A stretch of DNA of 64,000 nt from Rhodopseudomonas palustris (GTDB lineage: Bacteria; Pseudomonadota; Alphaproteobacteria; Rhizobiales; Xanthobacteraceae): assembly GCF_003591005.1 (NCBI RefSeq), contig NZ_QYYD01000014.1, forward strand, positions 62,001-126,000. Direction: 5' to 3'. Every line of letters starts with the position of its first letter. Position 1 is the first letter of the stretch. The notes beneath the pieces are model-generated. The model saw only the letters and a list, made by a program, of their open reading frames with translations, was not told the origin of the DNA and did not search any database. This document shows positions 32,047-41,598 of this stretch, one piece after another. Position numbers and translations under genes: made by a program.

Positions 32047-33066
32047 ATGAAGGCCGTGGGCTATACCAAACCGCTTCCGATTGACGATCCCGAGGCCCTG
32101 ATCGATTTCGACGCGCCGAAGCCGACGCCGAAGCCGCGCGATCTGCTGGTCGCCGTGAAGGCGGTGTCGGTCAATCCGGTCGACACCAAGGTCCGCAAAC
32201 GCGCCGCGCCGCCGGCCGGCGAGACCAAGATTCTGGGCTACGACGCGGCCGGCGTGGTCGAAGCGGTCGGCAGCGCGGTGACGCTGTTCAAGCCGGGCGA
32301 CGAGGTGTTCTACGCCGGTTCGATCCTGCGCCAGGGCACCAACGCCGAGTTTCACGCCGTCGACGAGCGCATCGTCGGCCACAAGCCGAAGACGCTGGAC
32401 TTCGCGCATGCCGCGGCGCTGCCGCTGACCGCGATCACCGCCTGGGAGCTGTTGTTCGACCGGCTCGGCGCGCAGCCCAGCAAGGCGTTCGATCCGCGCA
32501 CGCTGCTGATCATCGGCGGCGCCGGCGGCGTCGGCTCCATCCTGATCCAGCTGGCGCGCCGCCTCACCGGGCTGTCGATCATCGCCACGGCGTCGCGGCC
32601 GGAGACGCAGGCGTGGTGCCGCGAGCTCGGCGCCCATGCGGTGATCGATCATTCAAAGCCGATGAAGGCCCAGGTCGACGCGCTGGGGCTGCCGCCGGTC
32701 GTGCTGATCGCCAGCCTGACCAACACCGATACGCACTTCACCCAGCTGATCGACATCCTCGCCCCGCAGGGCAAGATCGGCCTGATCGACGATCCGGTGC
32801 AGCCGCTCAACCCGATGCTGCTGAAGCCCAAGTCGGCGTCGCTGCATTGGGAAGCGATGTTCGCCCGCTCGAGCTATGAAACCCCCGACATGATCGCGCA
32901 GCACCACCTGCTCGACGAAGTCGCCGGCCTGATCGACGCCGGCGTGCTGCGCACCACGCTGGACCAGACCTACGGCACGATCAACGCCGCCAACCTCAAA
33001 CGCGCCCACGCGCTGATCGAAAGCGGCAAGGCGAAGGGCAAGATCGTGCTGGAGGGATGGGGTTAG
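32047..33066 (+). CDS. Zinc-type alcohol dehydrogenase-like / quinone oxidoreductase family protein
   Basis: A medium-chain dehydrogenase/reductase of the NADPH:quinone oxidoreductase branch (339 residues). The N-terminal GroES-like half contains AVSVNPVDTKVRK (39-51) and GYDAAGVVEAVGSAV (64-78); the nucleotide-binding GGAGGVGS is at 157-164 with TASRPETQAW downstream; the C-terminal part carries KSASLHWEAMFARSSY. The metal-ligand Cys set of true zinc enzymes is not seen, so catalysis is probably metal-free reduction of a carbonyl or quinone. Substrate unknown. Confidence 0.9.
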   Translation: MKAVGYTKPLPIDDPEALIDFDAPKPTPKPRDLLVAVKAVSVNPVDTKVRKRAAPPAGETKILGYDAAGVVEAVGSAVTLFKPGDEVFYAGSILRQGTNAEFHAVDERIVGHKPKTLDFAHAAALPLTAITAWELLFDRLGAQPSKAFDPRTLLIIGGAGGVGSILIQLARRLTGLSIIATASRPETQAWCRELGAHAVIDHSKPMKAQVDALGLPPVVLIASLTNTDTHFTQLIDILAPQGKIGLIDDPVQPLNPMLLKPKSASLHWEAMFARSSYETPDMIAQHHLLDEVAGLIDAGVLRTTLDQTYGTINAANLKRAHALIESGKAKGKIVLEGWG

Positions 33067-33390
33067 GCGGCTGCGGGAGTTGGCGCAGTGGCTGGGGCGC
33101 CCTCACCCCAACCCTCTCCCGCAAGCGGGAGAGGGAGCCGGCCGCCGCTACGGCGGCGTCGAGGATGAACGCTGATGCGGACGAATTAATCGTCTGAATG
33201 AGCGACTGCGAAGATCGCGACAAGACCACCTCACCCGCCCCGCTGGCAGCGCGCTCCCTCTCCTGCTTGCGGGAGAGGGTTGGGGTGAGGGCTGCCGCGG
33301 ATGCTGACTCAGCGATCAGATTTCTTCGTACCAACTTCTGGATTCCGGGTTCGCTCGCTGCGCGAGCGCCCCGGAATGACGACGCGGTTA
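33067..33390. other. Intergenic region with two palindromic elements
   Basis: This 324-nt region between the convergent oxidoreductase and SDR genes holds no gene. It contains CCTCACCCCAACCCTCTCCC at 33101-33120 leading into a GCAAGCGGGAGAGG hairpin; its inverted copy, ending GGGAGAGGGTTGGGGTGAGG, lies at 33253-33292. A hairpin ATTCCGGG/CCCGGAAT follows at 33342-33377. These probably stop transcription from both sides. Confidence 0.6.
33100..33292. repeat. Long inverted repeat, CCTCACCCCAACCCTCTCCC family
   Basis: A 193-bp unit with about 35-bp inverted ends; each end itself contains a CTCTCCCGC/GCGGGAGAG stem. It looks like a small palindromic interspersed element. Other copies in the genome are likely but not checked. 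Confidence 0.65.
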
Positions 33391-34185
33391 CTACGCGATC
33401 GTCGGCAGCAATCCGCCTTCCGCCCGCAGCGCGGCGCCGTTGGTGGCCGAGGATTCTTTCGAGCTGACATAGACCACCATGTTGGCGATCTCCTCGACGG
33501 TGGCGAAGCGCTGGATCAGTGAGCCGGGGCGGTGCTGCTTGACGAAGTTGGCGGCGGCCTCTTCCTCCGACTGGCCGTTCTGCCGGGCGAGATCGGCCAC
33601 GAAGGTCTTGACACCCTCGCTCATCGTCGGGCCCGGCATCACGGAATTGACCGTCACCGCGGTGCCGCGGGTGAGTTCGGCGAGGCCGCGCGAGATCGAC
33701 AGCTGCGCGGTCTTGGTCATGCCGTAGTGGATCATCTCCTTCGGGATCATCAGCGCGGATTCCGAGGCGATGAAGACGATGCGGCCCCAGTTGCGCGTCA
33801 GCATCGCCGGCATATAGGCACGCGACAGCCGCACGCCGCTCATCACATTGACGTCAAAGAAGCGCTGCCAGTCCTCGTCCGGAATGTCGAAGAACGGTTT
33901 TGGCTCGAAGATGCCGGTGTTGTTGATCAGGATGTCGACGTCGGGCTGAGCCTTGACCAGCTTGGCGCAGCCCTCGGCGGTGGAGACGTCGGCGGCGACG
34001 CCGGTGATGCTGCCGCCCTGCGCGGCCTGCCTCACCGCGGCCACGGCCTCGTCCACCTTGGCCTGCGTCCGCCCGTTGACCACGACATTGGCGCCGGTCG
34101 CCGCAAGGCCCTTGGCGATGGCATGGCCGATGCCGGCGGTCGACCCGGTGACGAGCGCGGTCTTGCCGGACAAGTTGATGTGCAT
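33391..34185 (-). CDS. Short-chain dehydrogenase/reductase (SDR) family protein
   Basis: An NAD(P)-dependent oxidoreductase of 264 residues from the ATG at 34185, where the sequence begins MHINLSGKTALVTGSTAGIG. The cofactor motif TGSTAGIG is at 13-20, NNTG at 88-91 and the catalytic set Ser141/Ser143, Tyr154 and Lys158 (YGMTK) is intact. The C-terminal TNGAALRAEGGL ending is that of 3-oxoacyl-ACP-reductase-like SDRs. NVV at 33-35 with Asn-Gly-Arg following strand 2 (NGRT) suggests NADP preference. Physiological substrate unknown; it is a single gene beside repeats. Confidence 0.9.
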   Translation of the reverse strand: MHINLSGKTALVTGSTAGIGHAIAKGLAATGANVVVNGRTQAKVDEAVAAVRQAAQGGSITGVAADVSTAEGCAKLVKAQPDVDILINNTGIFEPKPFFDIPDEDWQRFFDVNVMSGVRLSRAYMPAMLTRNWGRIVFIASESALMIPKEMIHYGMTKTAQLSISRGLAELTRGTAVTVNSVMPGPTMSEGVKTFVADLARQNGQSEEEAAANFVKQHRPGSLIQRFATVEEIANMVVYVSSKESSATNGAALRAEGGLLPTIA

Positions 34186-34284
34186 GGGGGTGCTCCGTTG
34201 AGGTTTGTCGCAATCGAGGGCCTGCAACTCATCGACCAGAACATCGCTCCCGGCACCTCACAAGCGCGTGGGCGTAGCCTCTCC

Positions 34285-34369
34285 CCGTCATTGCGAGCGA
34301 AGCGAAGCAATCCAGAAGCGTCGTGCACTGAGCTGGATTGCTTCGTCGCTTCGCTCGTCGCAATGACGG
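34285..34369. repeat. Palindromic repeat CGTCATTGCGAGCGAAGCGA family, copy 1
   Basis: 85 bp with inverted ends CCGTCATTGCGAGCGAAGCG and CGCTTCGCTCGTCGCAATGACGG and internal CAATCCAG/CTGGATTG arms. A nearly identical element lies at 55608-55692, so this is a dispersed family. Confidence 0.8.
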
Positions 34370-34390
34370 AAAGGCTGGGCGTCAATGACA

Positions 34391-34420
34391 AAAAGGCGGC
34401 GCCTTGCGGCACCGCCTTTT
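34391..34420 (-). terminator. Terminator of the ribosomal protein cluster
   Basis: AAAAGGCGGCGCC and GGCACCGCCTTTT form a stem (with one unpaired base) and a TTGC loop, ending in a T run on the minus strand. It lies 30 nt after the rplQ stop at 34450 and can work in both directions. Confidence 0.85.
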
Positions 34421-34449
34421 GAAACCAATCAGCCGTAAAGGCGAGCAGC

Positions 34450-34863
34450 TTACGCGGCTTCGGCGGAATCCTGCACCGGGCCGGAGTCCTTGCCCTTGGC
34501 GTCTTCGTCGCGGTCGACGAATTCGATCACGGCCATCGCGGCGTTGTCGCCGTAGCGGAAGCCGGCCTTGATGATGCGGGTGTAGCCGCCGTTGCGGTCG
34601 GCGTAGCGCGGGGCCAGCACGTCGAACAGCTTCTTGACCTGATCCTTGTCGCGCATTTCGGCGATCGCCTGGCGGCGCTTGTCGAGGCCGCCCTTCTTGC
34701 CGAGCGTGACCAGCTTCTCGACGATCGGCCGCAGTTCCTTGGCCTTCGGCAGCGTGGTGACGATCTGCTCGTGCTTGATCAGCGCGGCGCACATGTTGGC
34801 GAACATCGCCTTGCGATGCTCGGCGGTGCGGTTGAGCTTCCGGTGAACCTTGCCGTGATTCAT
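34450..34863 (-). CDS. rplQ: 50S ribosomal protein L17
   Basis: A 137-residue protein beginning [20 protein letters not shown], the invariant L17 opening, followed by [23 protein letters not shown]17 lies at the exit-tunnel side of the large subunit. The C-terminal acidic tail (about 118-137, [19 protein letters not shown]) is beyond the E. coli core. It is the last gene of the cluster, 123 nt after rpoA with a GCCGGGCG hairpin between, and is followed by the terminator at 34391-34420. Confidence 0.98.
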   Translation of the reverse strand: MNHGKVHRKLNRTAEHRKAMFANMCAALIKHEQIVTTLPKAKELRPIVEKLVTLGKKGGLDKRRQAIAEMRDKDQVKKLFDVLAPRYADRNGGYTRIIKAGFRYGDNAAMAVIEFVDRDEDAKGKDSGPVQDSAEAA

Positions 34864-34953
34864 GACGTGTACTTCCTCGAATGATTCCCGACGGTTCGTC
34901 GGAGTTGCTCAGGTGGGCTGCCTGCGTTCGCCCGGGTGATTAGCAAAGCAATT

Positions 34954-34973
34954 GCCGGGCGCTGACGCCCGGC
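34954..34973 (-). terminator. GC hairpin between rpoA and rplQ
   Basis: GCCGGGCG-CTGA-CGCCCGGC is a perfect 8-bp stem with a 4-nt loop, 13 nt after the rpoA stop. There is no T tract, so it may be an attenuator or RNA-processing or stabilising structure rather than a full terminator, since rplQ must be read past it. Confidence 0.4.
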
Positions 34974-34986
34974 CATGAAACGTCGA

Positions 34987-36006
34987 TCAGTAATGATCCT
35001 CGAAGCGCTTGGCCAGTTCGTCGATGTTCTCGGGCGGCCAGCCCGGCACTTCCATGCCGAGATGCAGGCCCATCTGCGCCAGCACTTCCTTGATCTCGTT
35101 CAGCGACTTGCGGCCGAAGTTCGGGGTACGGAGCATTTCGGCTTCCGACTTCTGCACCAGATCGCCGATGTAGACGATGTTGTCGTTCTTCAGGCAGTTG
35201 GCCGAACGCACCGACAGCTCGAGTTCGTCCACCTTCTTGAGGAAGGCCGGGTTGAAGGCGAGATCCGGGATGATCTCCTGGGCGACTTCCTTGCGCGGCT
35301 CTTCGAAGTTGACGAAGACGTTGAGCTGATCCTGCAGGATGCGGGCGGCGAACGCCACCGCGTCGTCCGGGGTCAGCGCGCCGTTGGTCTCGACCGTCAT
35401 GGTCAGCTTGTCGTAATCGAGGATCTGGCCCTCGCGGGTGTTCTCGACCTTGTACGACACCTTGCGCACCGGCGAGTACAGGCTGTCGACCGGGATCAGG
35501 CCGATCGGCGCGTCTTCCGGACGGTTGCGCTCGGCGGCGACGTAGCCCTTGCCGGTGTTGACGGTGAATTCCATGCGGATCTCGGCGCCCTCGTCGAGGG
35601 TGCAGAGCTGCAGGTCGGGGTTCAGCACGACGATGTCGCCGACGGTCTGGATGTCACCGGCGGTGACGGCGCCCGGACCGGACTTCTTCACGACCATCCG
35701 CTTCGGGCCTTCGCCCTGCATCTTCAGCGAGATGTCCTTGATGTTCAGCACGATGTCGGTGACGTCTTCACGCACGCCGGCAATCGAGGAGAACTCGTGC
35801 AGCACGCCGTCGATGTGGACCGACTGCACCGCCGCGCCCTGCAGCGACGACAGCAGCACGCGCCGCAGCGCGTTGCCCAGCGTCTGGCCGAAGCCGCGCT
35901 CGAGCGGCTCGGCGACCAGCGTCGCGAAGCGGGTCGCGTCGCTGCCCTGGGTGACCTGGAGCTTGTTCGGTCGAATGAGTTCTTGCCAATTCTTCTGGAT
36001 CGTCAC
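34987..36006 (-). CDS. rpoA: RNA polymerase alpha subunit
   Basis: Alpha (339 residues) dimerises to nucleate RNA polymerase assembly and contacts activators and UP elements. The N-terminal domain contains [23 protein letters not shown] (about 33-55) and the alpha C-terminal domain the [40 protein letters not shown] stretch (about 270-315), with Asn and Arg residues for DNA contact. 134 nt after rpsK, 123 before rplQ, the standard alpha-operon order (rpsD, often between, is absent here). Confidence 0.98.
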   Translation of the reverse strand: MTIQKNWQELIRPNKLQVTQGSDATRFATLVAEPLERGFGQTLGNALRRVLLSSLQGAAVQSVHIDGVLHEFSSIAGVREDVTDIVLNIKDISLKMQGEGPKRMVVKKSGPGAVTAGDIQTVGDIVVLNPDLQLCTLDEGAEIRMEFTVNTGKGYVAAERNRPEDAPIGLIPVDSLYSPVRKVSYKVENTREGQILDYDKLTMTVETNGALTPDDAVAFAARILQDQLNVFVNFEEPRKEVAQEIIPDLAFNPAFLKKVDELELSVRSANCLKNDNIVYIGDLVQKSEAEMLRTPNFGRKSLNEIKEVLAQMGLHLGMEVPGWPPENIDELAKRFEDHY

Positions 36007-36140
36007 TGTGTCACCTTCCTGGCCAGTCCATCGCCGCCGAAAATCAAGGCGCGGTCGCTACTAGCATTGGAAACTGCGGATCAATCCGCGCCAAATATCG
36101 AAAACAGTCGCGGGCGGCACATGGCCACCCGCGAGAAATA

Positions 36141-36530
36141 TCAAACCCGGCGGCGCTTGCGCGGCCGGCAGCCGTTGTGCGGGATCGTGGTGACGTCGCG
36201 GATCGAGGTCACCGTGAAGCCCGCGGCCTGCAGCGCGCGCAGCGCCGACTCACGGCCCGAGCCGGGCCCAGCCACCTCGACCTCGAGGGTGCGCATGCCG
36301 TGCTCCTGGGCCTTCTTGGCGACGTCCTCGGCCGCGACCTGCGCGGCGTACGGGGTCGACTTGCGCGAGCCCTTGAAGCCCATCGTGCCGGCCGACGACC
36401 AGGCAATCGCATTGCCCTGCGCGTCGGTGATGGTGATGGTGGTGTTGTTGAACGACGAATTCACATGCGCAATGCCCGAGGCGATGTTCTTGCGCTCGCG
36501 GCGGCGAATGCGGCCGGCTTCCTTAGCCAT
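36141..36530 (-). CDS. rpsK: 30S ribosomal protein S11
   Basis: 129 residues ending [13 protein letters not shown], the basic C-terminal signature of S11, with [36 protein letters not shown] in the core. S11 sits on the 30S platform near the E site and meets S18 and S21. The leader between rpsM and this gene carries a short palindromic insert (36588-36656). Confidence 0.98.
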   Translation of the reverse strand: MAKEAGRIRRRERKNIASGIAHVNSSFNNTTITITDAQGNAIAWSSAGTMGFKGSRKSTPYAAQVAAEDVAKKAQEHGMRTLEVEVAGPGSGRESALRALQAAGFTVTSIRDVTTIPHNGCRPRKRRRV

Positions 36531-36587
36531 GGTCTACCTTTCTTGAGATCTCAACGCCGCCGTAACGCCAGCGGCTCCACCGAAACG

Positions 36588-36656
36588 GCGAATGGCGAAT
36601 AGCGAGTGGCGAATAGAGGAGACCCCCTACTCGCCATTCGCCATTCGCTACTCGCG
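36588..36656. repeat. Palindromic insert between rpsM and rpsK
   Basis: GGCGAATGGCGAATAGCGAG (36588-36607) is mirrored by CTCGCCATTCGCCATTCGCT (36630-36649), so the 130-nt gap can fold into one long hairpin. A related insert sits between rpsJ and tuf. Confidence 0.65.
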
Positions 36657-36660
36657 CAAA

Positions 36661-37029
36661 TTACTTCTTCTTGCCGGCGATCGCCTTCGCCGGACCCTTG
36701 CGGGTGCGGGCGTTGGTGTGGGTACGCTGGCCACGCACCGGCAGACCGCGACGATGACGCAGGCCGCGATAGCAGCCCAGGTCCATCAGACGCTTGATGT
36801 TCATGCCGGTCTCACGGCGAAGGTCGCCTTCCACGAGGTAATCGCGGTCGATCACTTCGCGGATCTGAAGAACCTCGGCGTCGCTCAGCTGATTGACGCG
36901 ACGCTCAACCGGGATCTTCACCTTCTCCAGGATCTCGGACGCGTTCTTCTGGCCGATACCATGGATGTACTGAAGCGCGATCAGCACGCGCTTGTTGGTC
37001 GGGATATTCACGCCGGCAATACGGGCCAC
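36661..37029 (-). CDS. rpsM: 30S ribosomal protein S13
   Basis: S13 contacts the P-site tRNA and bridges to the large subunit through L5. I place the start at the GTG at 37029, because S13 proteins begin (M)[15 protein letters not shown] lies about 6 nt before it, and the total of 122 residues is standard; the ATG at 37047 would add an unconserved six residues. Core: [19 protein letters not shown] tail and [18 protein letters not shown]. The 185-nt gap before adk is the largest in this part of the cluster. Confidence 0.97.
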   Translation of the reverse strand: MARIAGVNIPTNKRVLIALQYIHGIGQKNASEILEKVKIPVERRVNQLSDAEVLQIREVIDRDYLVEGDLRRETGMNIKRLMDLGCYRGLRHRRGLPVRGQRTHTNARTRKGPAKAIAGKKK

Positions 37030-37214
37030 AGACTTCTCTCCTGTCACCGACCGTCGGGCCGGTTGTATCTTGCTATCTCGGGCTGGCGTTCACAAACGCG
37101 AACACGACGCCATCCCCTCGGTTACTTTCGGGGCCCGGCATCGTCTGAAACCTATCCGACGGATATCGGGCCTTAATAAAGGATTCTGTTTCGCTTCGTC
37201 AACCAAATCCCGGA

Positions 37215-38309
37215 TCAAGATCGCTTCTTCGTGACCGCCTTGGCGACCTTTTTGGCGGACTTGGCAGCCTTCTTGCCTACCTTGGCGACGGCGGACTTGC
37301 CCGCTTTGGCCGCCTTGCCGGCGCCCTTGGCGGCCTTTTTACCAACGTTTCGAAGGGCTTTCGCTGCCTTCTTCACGCCAGCCTTAGCGCTGGCCCCGGC
37401 GGGAACTTTAACAGCCTTAGTCCTGGCAGCCTTAGCTTTCGGCGCGTTAGCTTTCGGAGCCTTAGCTTTCGGAGCCTTAGCTTTCGGAGCCTTAGCTTTC
37501 GGAGCCTTAGCTTTCGGAGCCTTGGCCTTCGCAGCCTTGCCCTTCGCAGCCTTGCCCTTCGCAGCCTTGGCGGCTGCCGGTTTGGTCGAGGCCTTCTTGC
37601 TAACTGCCTTCTTGGCCGAAGCTTTTTTTCCTGCAGCGGCCTTCGCGGCCGGCCTGCCGCTCGACTTCTTGGCCGAGCGCTTCCTGGCGGATGCGCTCTT
37701 GGCGGCCTTCTTCTGGTCGGCCTCGGCGACCGCGGCGAGGACGCGGCCGATCTCACGGGTGACCTCGTCGATCGGCATCATGCCGTCGACGGTGAGCAGC
37801 TTGCGCTTGTCCGAATAGTACTCGACCAGCGGCTCGGTCTGCGCGCGGTAGGCCGACAGGCGCTTGGCCAGCGCTTCGGCGTTGTCGTCGGCGCGCGGCT
37901 CCTCGCCCCTCGCCCGCATCTCGGCGACGCGGGTCTCGACCCGCGACAACAGCGCGCCCTCGTTGACCCGCAGTTCGACCACGGCGTCGAGCGACAGCTT
38001 CTTATCCTTCAAGAGGGCATCGAGCGCCTCGGCCTGCGGCACGGTGCGCGGGAAACCGTCGAGGATGAAGCCCTTGGCGGCGTCGTCCTGCTCGATGCGG
38101 TCGGAGATGATGCCGATCACCACCTCGTCCGGCACCAGGCCGCCGCTGGCCATGATGTCCTTGGCCTTGAGGCCGACCGGCGTGCCGGCCGCTACAGCGG
38201 CGCGCAGCATGTCGCCGGTGGAGAGCTGAACGATGCCGTACTGCTCGACCAGACGCGCTGCCTGCGTTCCCTTGCCCGCCCCCGGCGGCCCGAGAAGGAT
38301 CAGTCTCAT
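37215..38309 (-). CDS. adk: Adenylate kinase with C-terminal histone-H1-like extension
   Basis: Adenylate kinase converts ATP + AMP to 2 ADP. Residues 1-196 form a complete core: P-loop GPPGAGKGT at 7-15, TGDMLR at 31-36, FPRT at 86-89, and a short LID (residues about 127-137) without zinc cysteines. Residues 197-364 are a low-complexity tail of Lys, Ala, Pro, Gly and Ser with KAKAP repeats and [21 protein letters not shown], like bacterial H1-type (HctB/AlgP-like) DNA- or RNA-binding tails. Normal Adk has about 190-217 residues. The ATG overlaps the secY stop by 4 nt. Catalytic activity is expected; the tail's role (nucleoid or ribosome binding) is inferred. Confidence 0.95.
   Translation of the reverse strand: MRLILLGPPGAGKGTQAARLVEQYGIVQLSTGDMLRAAVAAGTPVGLKAKDIMASGGLVPDEVVIGIISDRIEQDDAAKGFILDGFPRTVPQAEALDALLKDKKLSLDAVVELRVNEGALLSRVETRVAEMRARGEEPRADDNAEALAKRLSAYRAQTEPLVEYYSDKRKLLTVDGMMPIDEVTREIGRVLAAVAEADQKKAAKSASARKRSAKKSSGRPAAKAAAGKKASAKKAVSKKASTKPAAAKAAKGKAAKGKAAKAKAPKAKAPKAKAPKAKAPKAKAPKANAPKAKAARTKAVKVPAGASAKAGVKKAAKALRNVGKKAAKGAGKAAKAGKSAVAKVGKKAAKSAKKVAKAVTKKRS
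37430..37570 (-). repeat. 15-bp tandem repeats in the adk tail
   Basis: The unit ggagccttagctttc (plus strand) is repeated about nine times, exactly in the middle (37441-37525) and with drift at the right end. It encodes KAPKA units. The codons used (GCT, AAA) are AT-richer than in neighbouring genes, a sign of recent tandem expansion. Confidence 0.85.
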
Positions 38310-39637
38310 TTCTTGCGCCCCCGCAACTTCGACTTCCGGATCAGGCCCTCATACTGGTGCGCCAGCAGATAGCCCTGGACCTGCGCCACAGTATCCATGG
38401 TGACGCTGACCACGATCAGGAGCGACGTTCCGCCGAAGTAGAACGGCACCGAAGCGTAGGAGATCAGGACTTCCGGGATCAGACAGACGATCGCCAGATA
38501 GATCGCACCGACCACGGTGATGCGCGTCAGCACGTAATCGATATATTCGGCGGTGCGCTCGCCCGGCCGGATGCCCGGAATGAAGCCGCCGTGCTTCTTG
38601 AGATTGTCGGCGGTCTCAGTCGGGTTGAACACGATCGCGGTGTAGAAGAACGCGAAGAACACGATCATCGCGATGTAGAAAATCAGGAACAGCGGCCGGC
38701 CGTGGCCGAACTGCGTCACGATCCACTGGAACCACTCCGGGCCGGTGCCGGCGTTGAAGCTGGCGATCGTGGTCGGCAGCAGCAGCAGCGACGACGCGAA
38801 GATCGGCGGGATCACGCCCGAGGTGTTGAGCTTGAGCGGCAGATGCGAGGACTGGCCCTCGAACATCTTGTTGCCGACCTGGCGCTTCGGATACTGGATC
38901 AGCAGCCGGCGCTGCGCTCGCTCCATGAACACGATGAAGGCGATCACCACGATGGCCATCACCAGCACGACCAGGATCAGGCCGGTCGACAGCGCGCCCT
39001 GACGGCCGAGCTCGAGCATATTCGCCAGCGCCGAGGGCAGCTCGGCAACGATGCCGGCCAGGATGATCAGCGAGATGCCGTTGCCGATGCCGCGCGAGGT
39101 GATCTGCTCACCCAGCCACATCAGGAACATCGTGCCGCCGGTCAGCGTGATGGTGGTCGACAGCAGGAAGAACACGCCCGGTTCCGACACCACGTTGCCG
39201 GCGCCCTGCAGGCCGACGGCGATGCCATAGGACTGGAACGTCGCGAGAATGACGGTCAGATAGCGGGTGTACTGATTGAGCGTCTTGCGGCCGCTCTCGC
39301 CTTCCTTCTTCAGCGCCTCGAGCTGCGGCGACACCGTGGTCAGCAGCTGCACGATGATCGATGCCGAGATGTACGGCATGATGTTCAGCGCGAAGATCGC
39401 CATGCGGTGGATGCCGCCGCCGGCGAACATGTTGAACATGCCGAGGATGCCGCCGGACTGCGAGCGGAACACCTGCTCCCACACGGTGGGATCGATGCCG
39501 GGCAGCGGGATGTAGGTGCCGAGGCGATACACCAGCAGCGCACCGAGCGTGAACCAGATCCGCTTCTTCAGCTCTTCGGCTTTACCCAGCGCCGAGAAGT
39601 TGAGGTTGGCTGCTAGTTGTTCCGCTGCTGAGACCAT
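38306..39637 (-). CDS. secY: Preprotein translocase channel subunit SecY
   Basis: The 10-TM channel of the Sec translocon in the inner membrane. 443 residues with typical segments: the N-terminal [28 protein letters not shown], the [30 protein letters not shown] plug/TM2 region and the cytosolic-loop motif [21 protein letters not shown]. The C terminus ends SKLRGRKK. It overlaps adk by 4 nt, and 149 nt separate it from rplO; a short GCCCGC/GCGGGC hairpin lies in that gap at 39758-39773. Confidence 0.98.
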   Translation of the reverse strand: MVSAAEQLAANLNFSALGKAEELKKRIWFTLGALLVYRLGTYIPLPGIDPTVWEQVFRSQSGGILGMFNMFAGGGIHRMAIFALNIMPYISASIIVQLLTTVSPQLEALKKEGESGRKTLNQYTRYLTVILATFQSYGIAVGLQGAGNVVSEPGVFFLLSTTITLTGGTMFLMWLGEQITSRGIGNGISLIILAGIVAELPSALANMLELGRQGALSTGLILVVLVMAIVVIAFIVFMERAQRRLLIQYPKRQVGNKMFEGQSSHLPLKLNTSGVIPPIFASSLLLLPTTIASFNAGTGPEWFQWIVTQFGHGRPLFLIFYIAMIVFFAFFYTAIVFNPTETADNLKKHGGFIPGIRPGERTAEYIDYVLTRITVVGAIYLAIVCLIPEVLISYASVPFYFGGTSLLIVVSVTMDTVAQVQGYLLAHQYEGLIRKSKLRGRKK

Positions 39638-39786
39638 GTCCGGCTTTCTCCTGCGCTACTCGTCCCACATGGCCGCCGGATGCGGGCGGCCGAGTCAGCG
39701 CCGGGCATCAATTTGGTGCGCAATCGACGAAAAATCCACCATCCCGGCAAGGCCGGTGCCCGCTTTCGCGGGCTATGACGGCAATG

Positions 39787-40272
39787 TTACGCAGCCTCGC
39801 CTTCGTCTTTCTTCGGGGCGAGAATCTTCACCGAGCCGCCGGCCTTCTCGACCGCTTCGATCGCCGACTTGGTGGCGCCGTGAACTTCGATGTTCAGCTT
39901 GGCGGTGAGTTCACCGCGGCCGAGCAGACGCACGCCGTCACGCGAACGGCGCAGCACGCCGGCCTCGACCAGCGCCGCAGCATCGATCACCTTGCCGGCG
40001 TCGATCGCCTTGGCGTCGACGGCTTCCTGCAGACGATCGAGATTGATCTCGGCGTATTCGAGCCGGAAGATGTTGGTGAAGCCGCGCTTCGGCAGACGAC
40101 GATGCAGCGGCATCTGGCCGCCTTCGAAGCCCTTGATGCGCACGCCCGAACGCGCGGTCTGGCCCTTGCCGCCACGACCGCCGGTCTTGCCCTTGCCGGA
40201 GCCGATGCCACGGCCGATGCGCATGCGCTTCTTGCGGGCGCCCGGATTGTCGGAGATCTCGTCGAGCTTCAT
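39787..40272 (-). CDS. rplO: 50S ribosomal protein L15
   Basis: 161 residues starting [38 protein letters not shown], the Gly/Arg/Lys-rich N-terminal extension that reaches into 23S rRNA, followed by RLPKRGFTN and the globular C-terminal domain. It assembles late into the large subunit. The 3' neighbour secY is separated by 149 nt; upstream rpmD ends 73 nt away. Confidence 0.98.
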   Translation of the reverse strand: MKLDEISDNPGARKKRMRIGRGIGSGKGKTGGRGGKGQTARSGVRIKGFEGGQMPLHRRLPKRGFTNIFRLEYAEINLDRLQEAVDAKAIDAGKVIDAAALVEAGVLRRSRDGVRLLGRGELTAKLNIEVHGATKSAIEAVEKAGGSVKILAPKKDEGEAA

Positions 40273-40345
40273 CGCTAGCTTCCTTGTCCTGTGCGCATGA
40301 TCTCAACCGGAAACCGAATGACCGGTCTCCGGGATCGCGCGTGTC

Positions 40346-40540
40346 TTACTTCTCGTCGACGACGCGAACGAGGTGTTGCACCTTGGCGATCATGCCGCGA
40401 ACTTCAGGGGTGTCCTGCAGCTCGGTGACCCGGCCGATCTTGTTGAGCCTGAGGCCGACCAGCGTCGCACGCTGCGAGGAATGGCGCCGGATGGGGCTGC
40501 CGATCTGCTCGACCTTGATCATGTTTGCGGCCTTGGCCAT
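40346..40540 (-). CDS. rpmD: 50S ribosomal protein L30
   Basis: A 64-residue protein from the ATG at 40540: [19 protein letters not shown], then [29 protein letters not shown], the L30 core. The earlier in-frame start adds only MKT. L30 binds 23S rRNA near the 5S region. It is 50 nt downstream of rpsE, as in other spc operons. Confidence 0.96.
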   Translation of the reverse strand: MAKAANMIKVEQIGSPIRRHSSQRATLVGLRLNKIGRVTELQDTPEVRGMIAKVQHLVRVVDEK

Positions 40541-40590
40541 CGTCTTCACTCCAGATCGCGTCTTGTGTCGGCGTGATCGCCGACGGCGAG

Positions 40591-41163
40591 TTATTCAGCA
40601 ACCACTTCCGCATCGCCGCCGATGCGGCGGGACTGCAGGGTGGAGACCTTGATGTTACGGCGCGCCGCAACCGCACGGGGCGAGTCGAGGTGCTTGAGCG
40701 CGTCGAAGGTGGCGCGAACCATGTTGTAGGGGTTCGACGAACCGATCGACTTCGCGACCACGTCCTGGATGCCGAGCGTCTCGAACACGGCGCGCATCGG
40801 GCCGCCGGCGATGATGCCGGTACCAGCCGGAGCGGCACGCAGATAGACGCGGCCGGCGCCGTGACGGCCGGCGATGTCGTGATGCAGCGTGCGGCATTCG
40901 CGCAGCGCGACGCGCGTCAGGTTGCGCTTCGCCGACTCGGTCGCCTTGCGGATCGCTTCCGGCACTTCGCGGGCCTTGCCGTGGCCGAAGCCGACGCGGC
41001 CCTTCTGATCACCGATCACGACCAAAGCGGCGAAACCGAAGCGCTTACCGCCCTTCACCACCTTCGCCACACGATTGATGTGGACCAGCTTGTCGACGAA
41101 CTCGCTGTCGCGCTCCTCGCGATTGCTCCGTTCGCGTCCACCGCGTTCGCGTTCACCTGCCAT
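40591..41163 (-). CDS. rpsE: 30S ribosomal protein S5
   Basis: 190 residues from the ATG at 41163 (a TTG four codons earlier is open but unconserved). Acidic/Arg-rich N terminus ([20 protein letters not shown]), then the double-stranded RNA-binding domain [23 protein letters not shown] and the C-terminal domain with [28 protein letters not shown]5 guards decoding accuracy; this region is where ram and spectinomycin-resistance changes arise. 60 nt from rplR. Confidence 0.98.
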   Translation of the reverse strand: MAGERERGGRERSNREERDSEFVDKLVHINRVAKVVKGGKRFGFAALVVIGDQKGRVGFGHGKAREVPEAIRKATESAKRNLTRVALRECRTLHHDIAGRHGAGRVYLRAAPAGTGIIAGGPMRAVFETLGIQDVVAKSIGSSNPYNMVRATFDALKHLDSPRAVAARRNIKVSTLQSRRIGGDAEVVAE

Positions 41164-41223
41164 GGTGTTTTCCAATCCTTGCGAAGCCGTAGCCTCGATC
41201 CTGGTATCCGTTCAATTCGAAAA

Positions 41224-41586
41224 TTAGAAGCTCAGTCCGCCTTCGCGGGCTGCATCCGCCAGCGCCTTGACGCGGCCGTGATACAGATACCCGCCGCGAT
41301 CGAACACGACTTCCTTGACGCCCTGCTTCACCGCACGTTCCGCGACCAGCTTGCCGACGGCCTTGGCGGCGTCGATATCGGCGCCGGTGTTGCCGGCCTC
41401 GCGCAGCGTCTTCTCCAGCGACGAGGCCGAAGCCAGCGTCTCGCCCTTCAGGTCGTCGATGACCTGGGCGTAGATGTGCTTCGACGAGCGGAAGATCGAC
41501 AGCCGCGGACGGCCGTTGGCGGTGCGCCGCAGCGCGATCCTGACCCGAGTCTTGCGCCGGGCATTCGTAACATTCAACTTCGACAT
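41224..41586 (-). CDS. rplR: 50S ribosomal protein L18
   Basis: 120 residues: [20 protein letters not shown] at the N terminus, [29 protein letters not shown] in the core and the conserved [28 protein letters not shown] ending. L18 binds 5S rRNA with L5 and L25. It lies 12 nt downstream of rplF. Confidence 0.98.
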   Translation of the reverse strand: MSKLNVTNARRKTRVRIALRRTANGRPRLSIFRSSKHIYAQVIDDLKGETLASASSLEKTLREAGNTGADIDAAKAVGKLVAERAVKQGVKEVVFDRGGYLYHGRVKALADAAREGGLSF

Positions 41587-41598
41587 GACCCGGCTCCG

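Noticed and set aside
37430-37570. Possible CRISPR-like array from regular 15-bp units
   Set aside because: Units are contiguous, have no spacers and encode a protein repeat in frame within adk.
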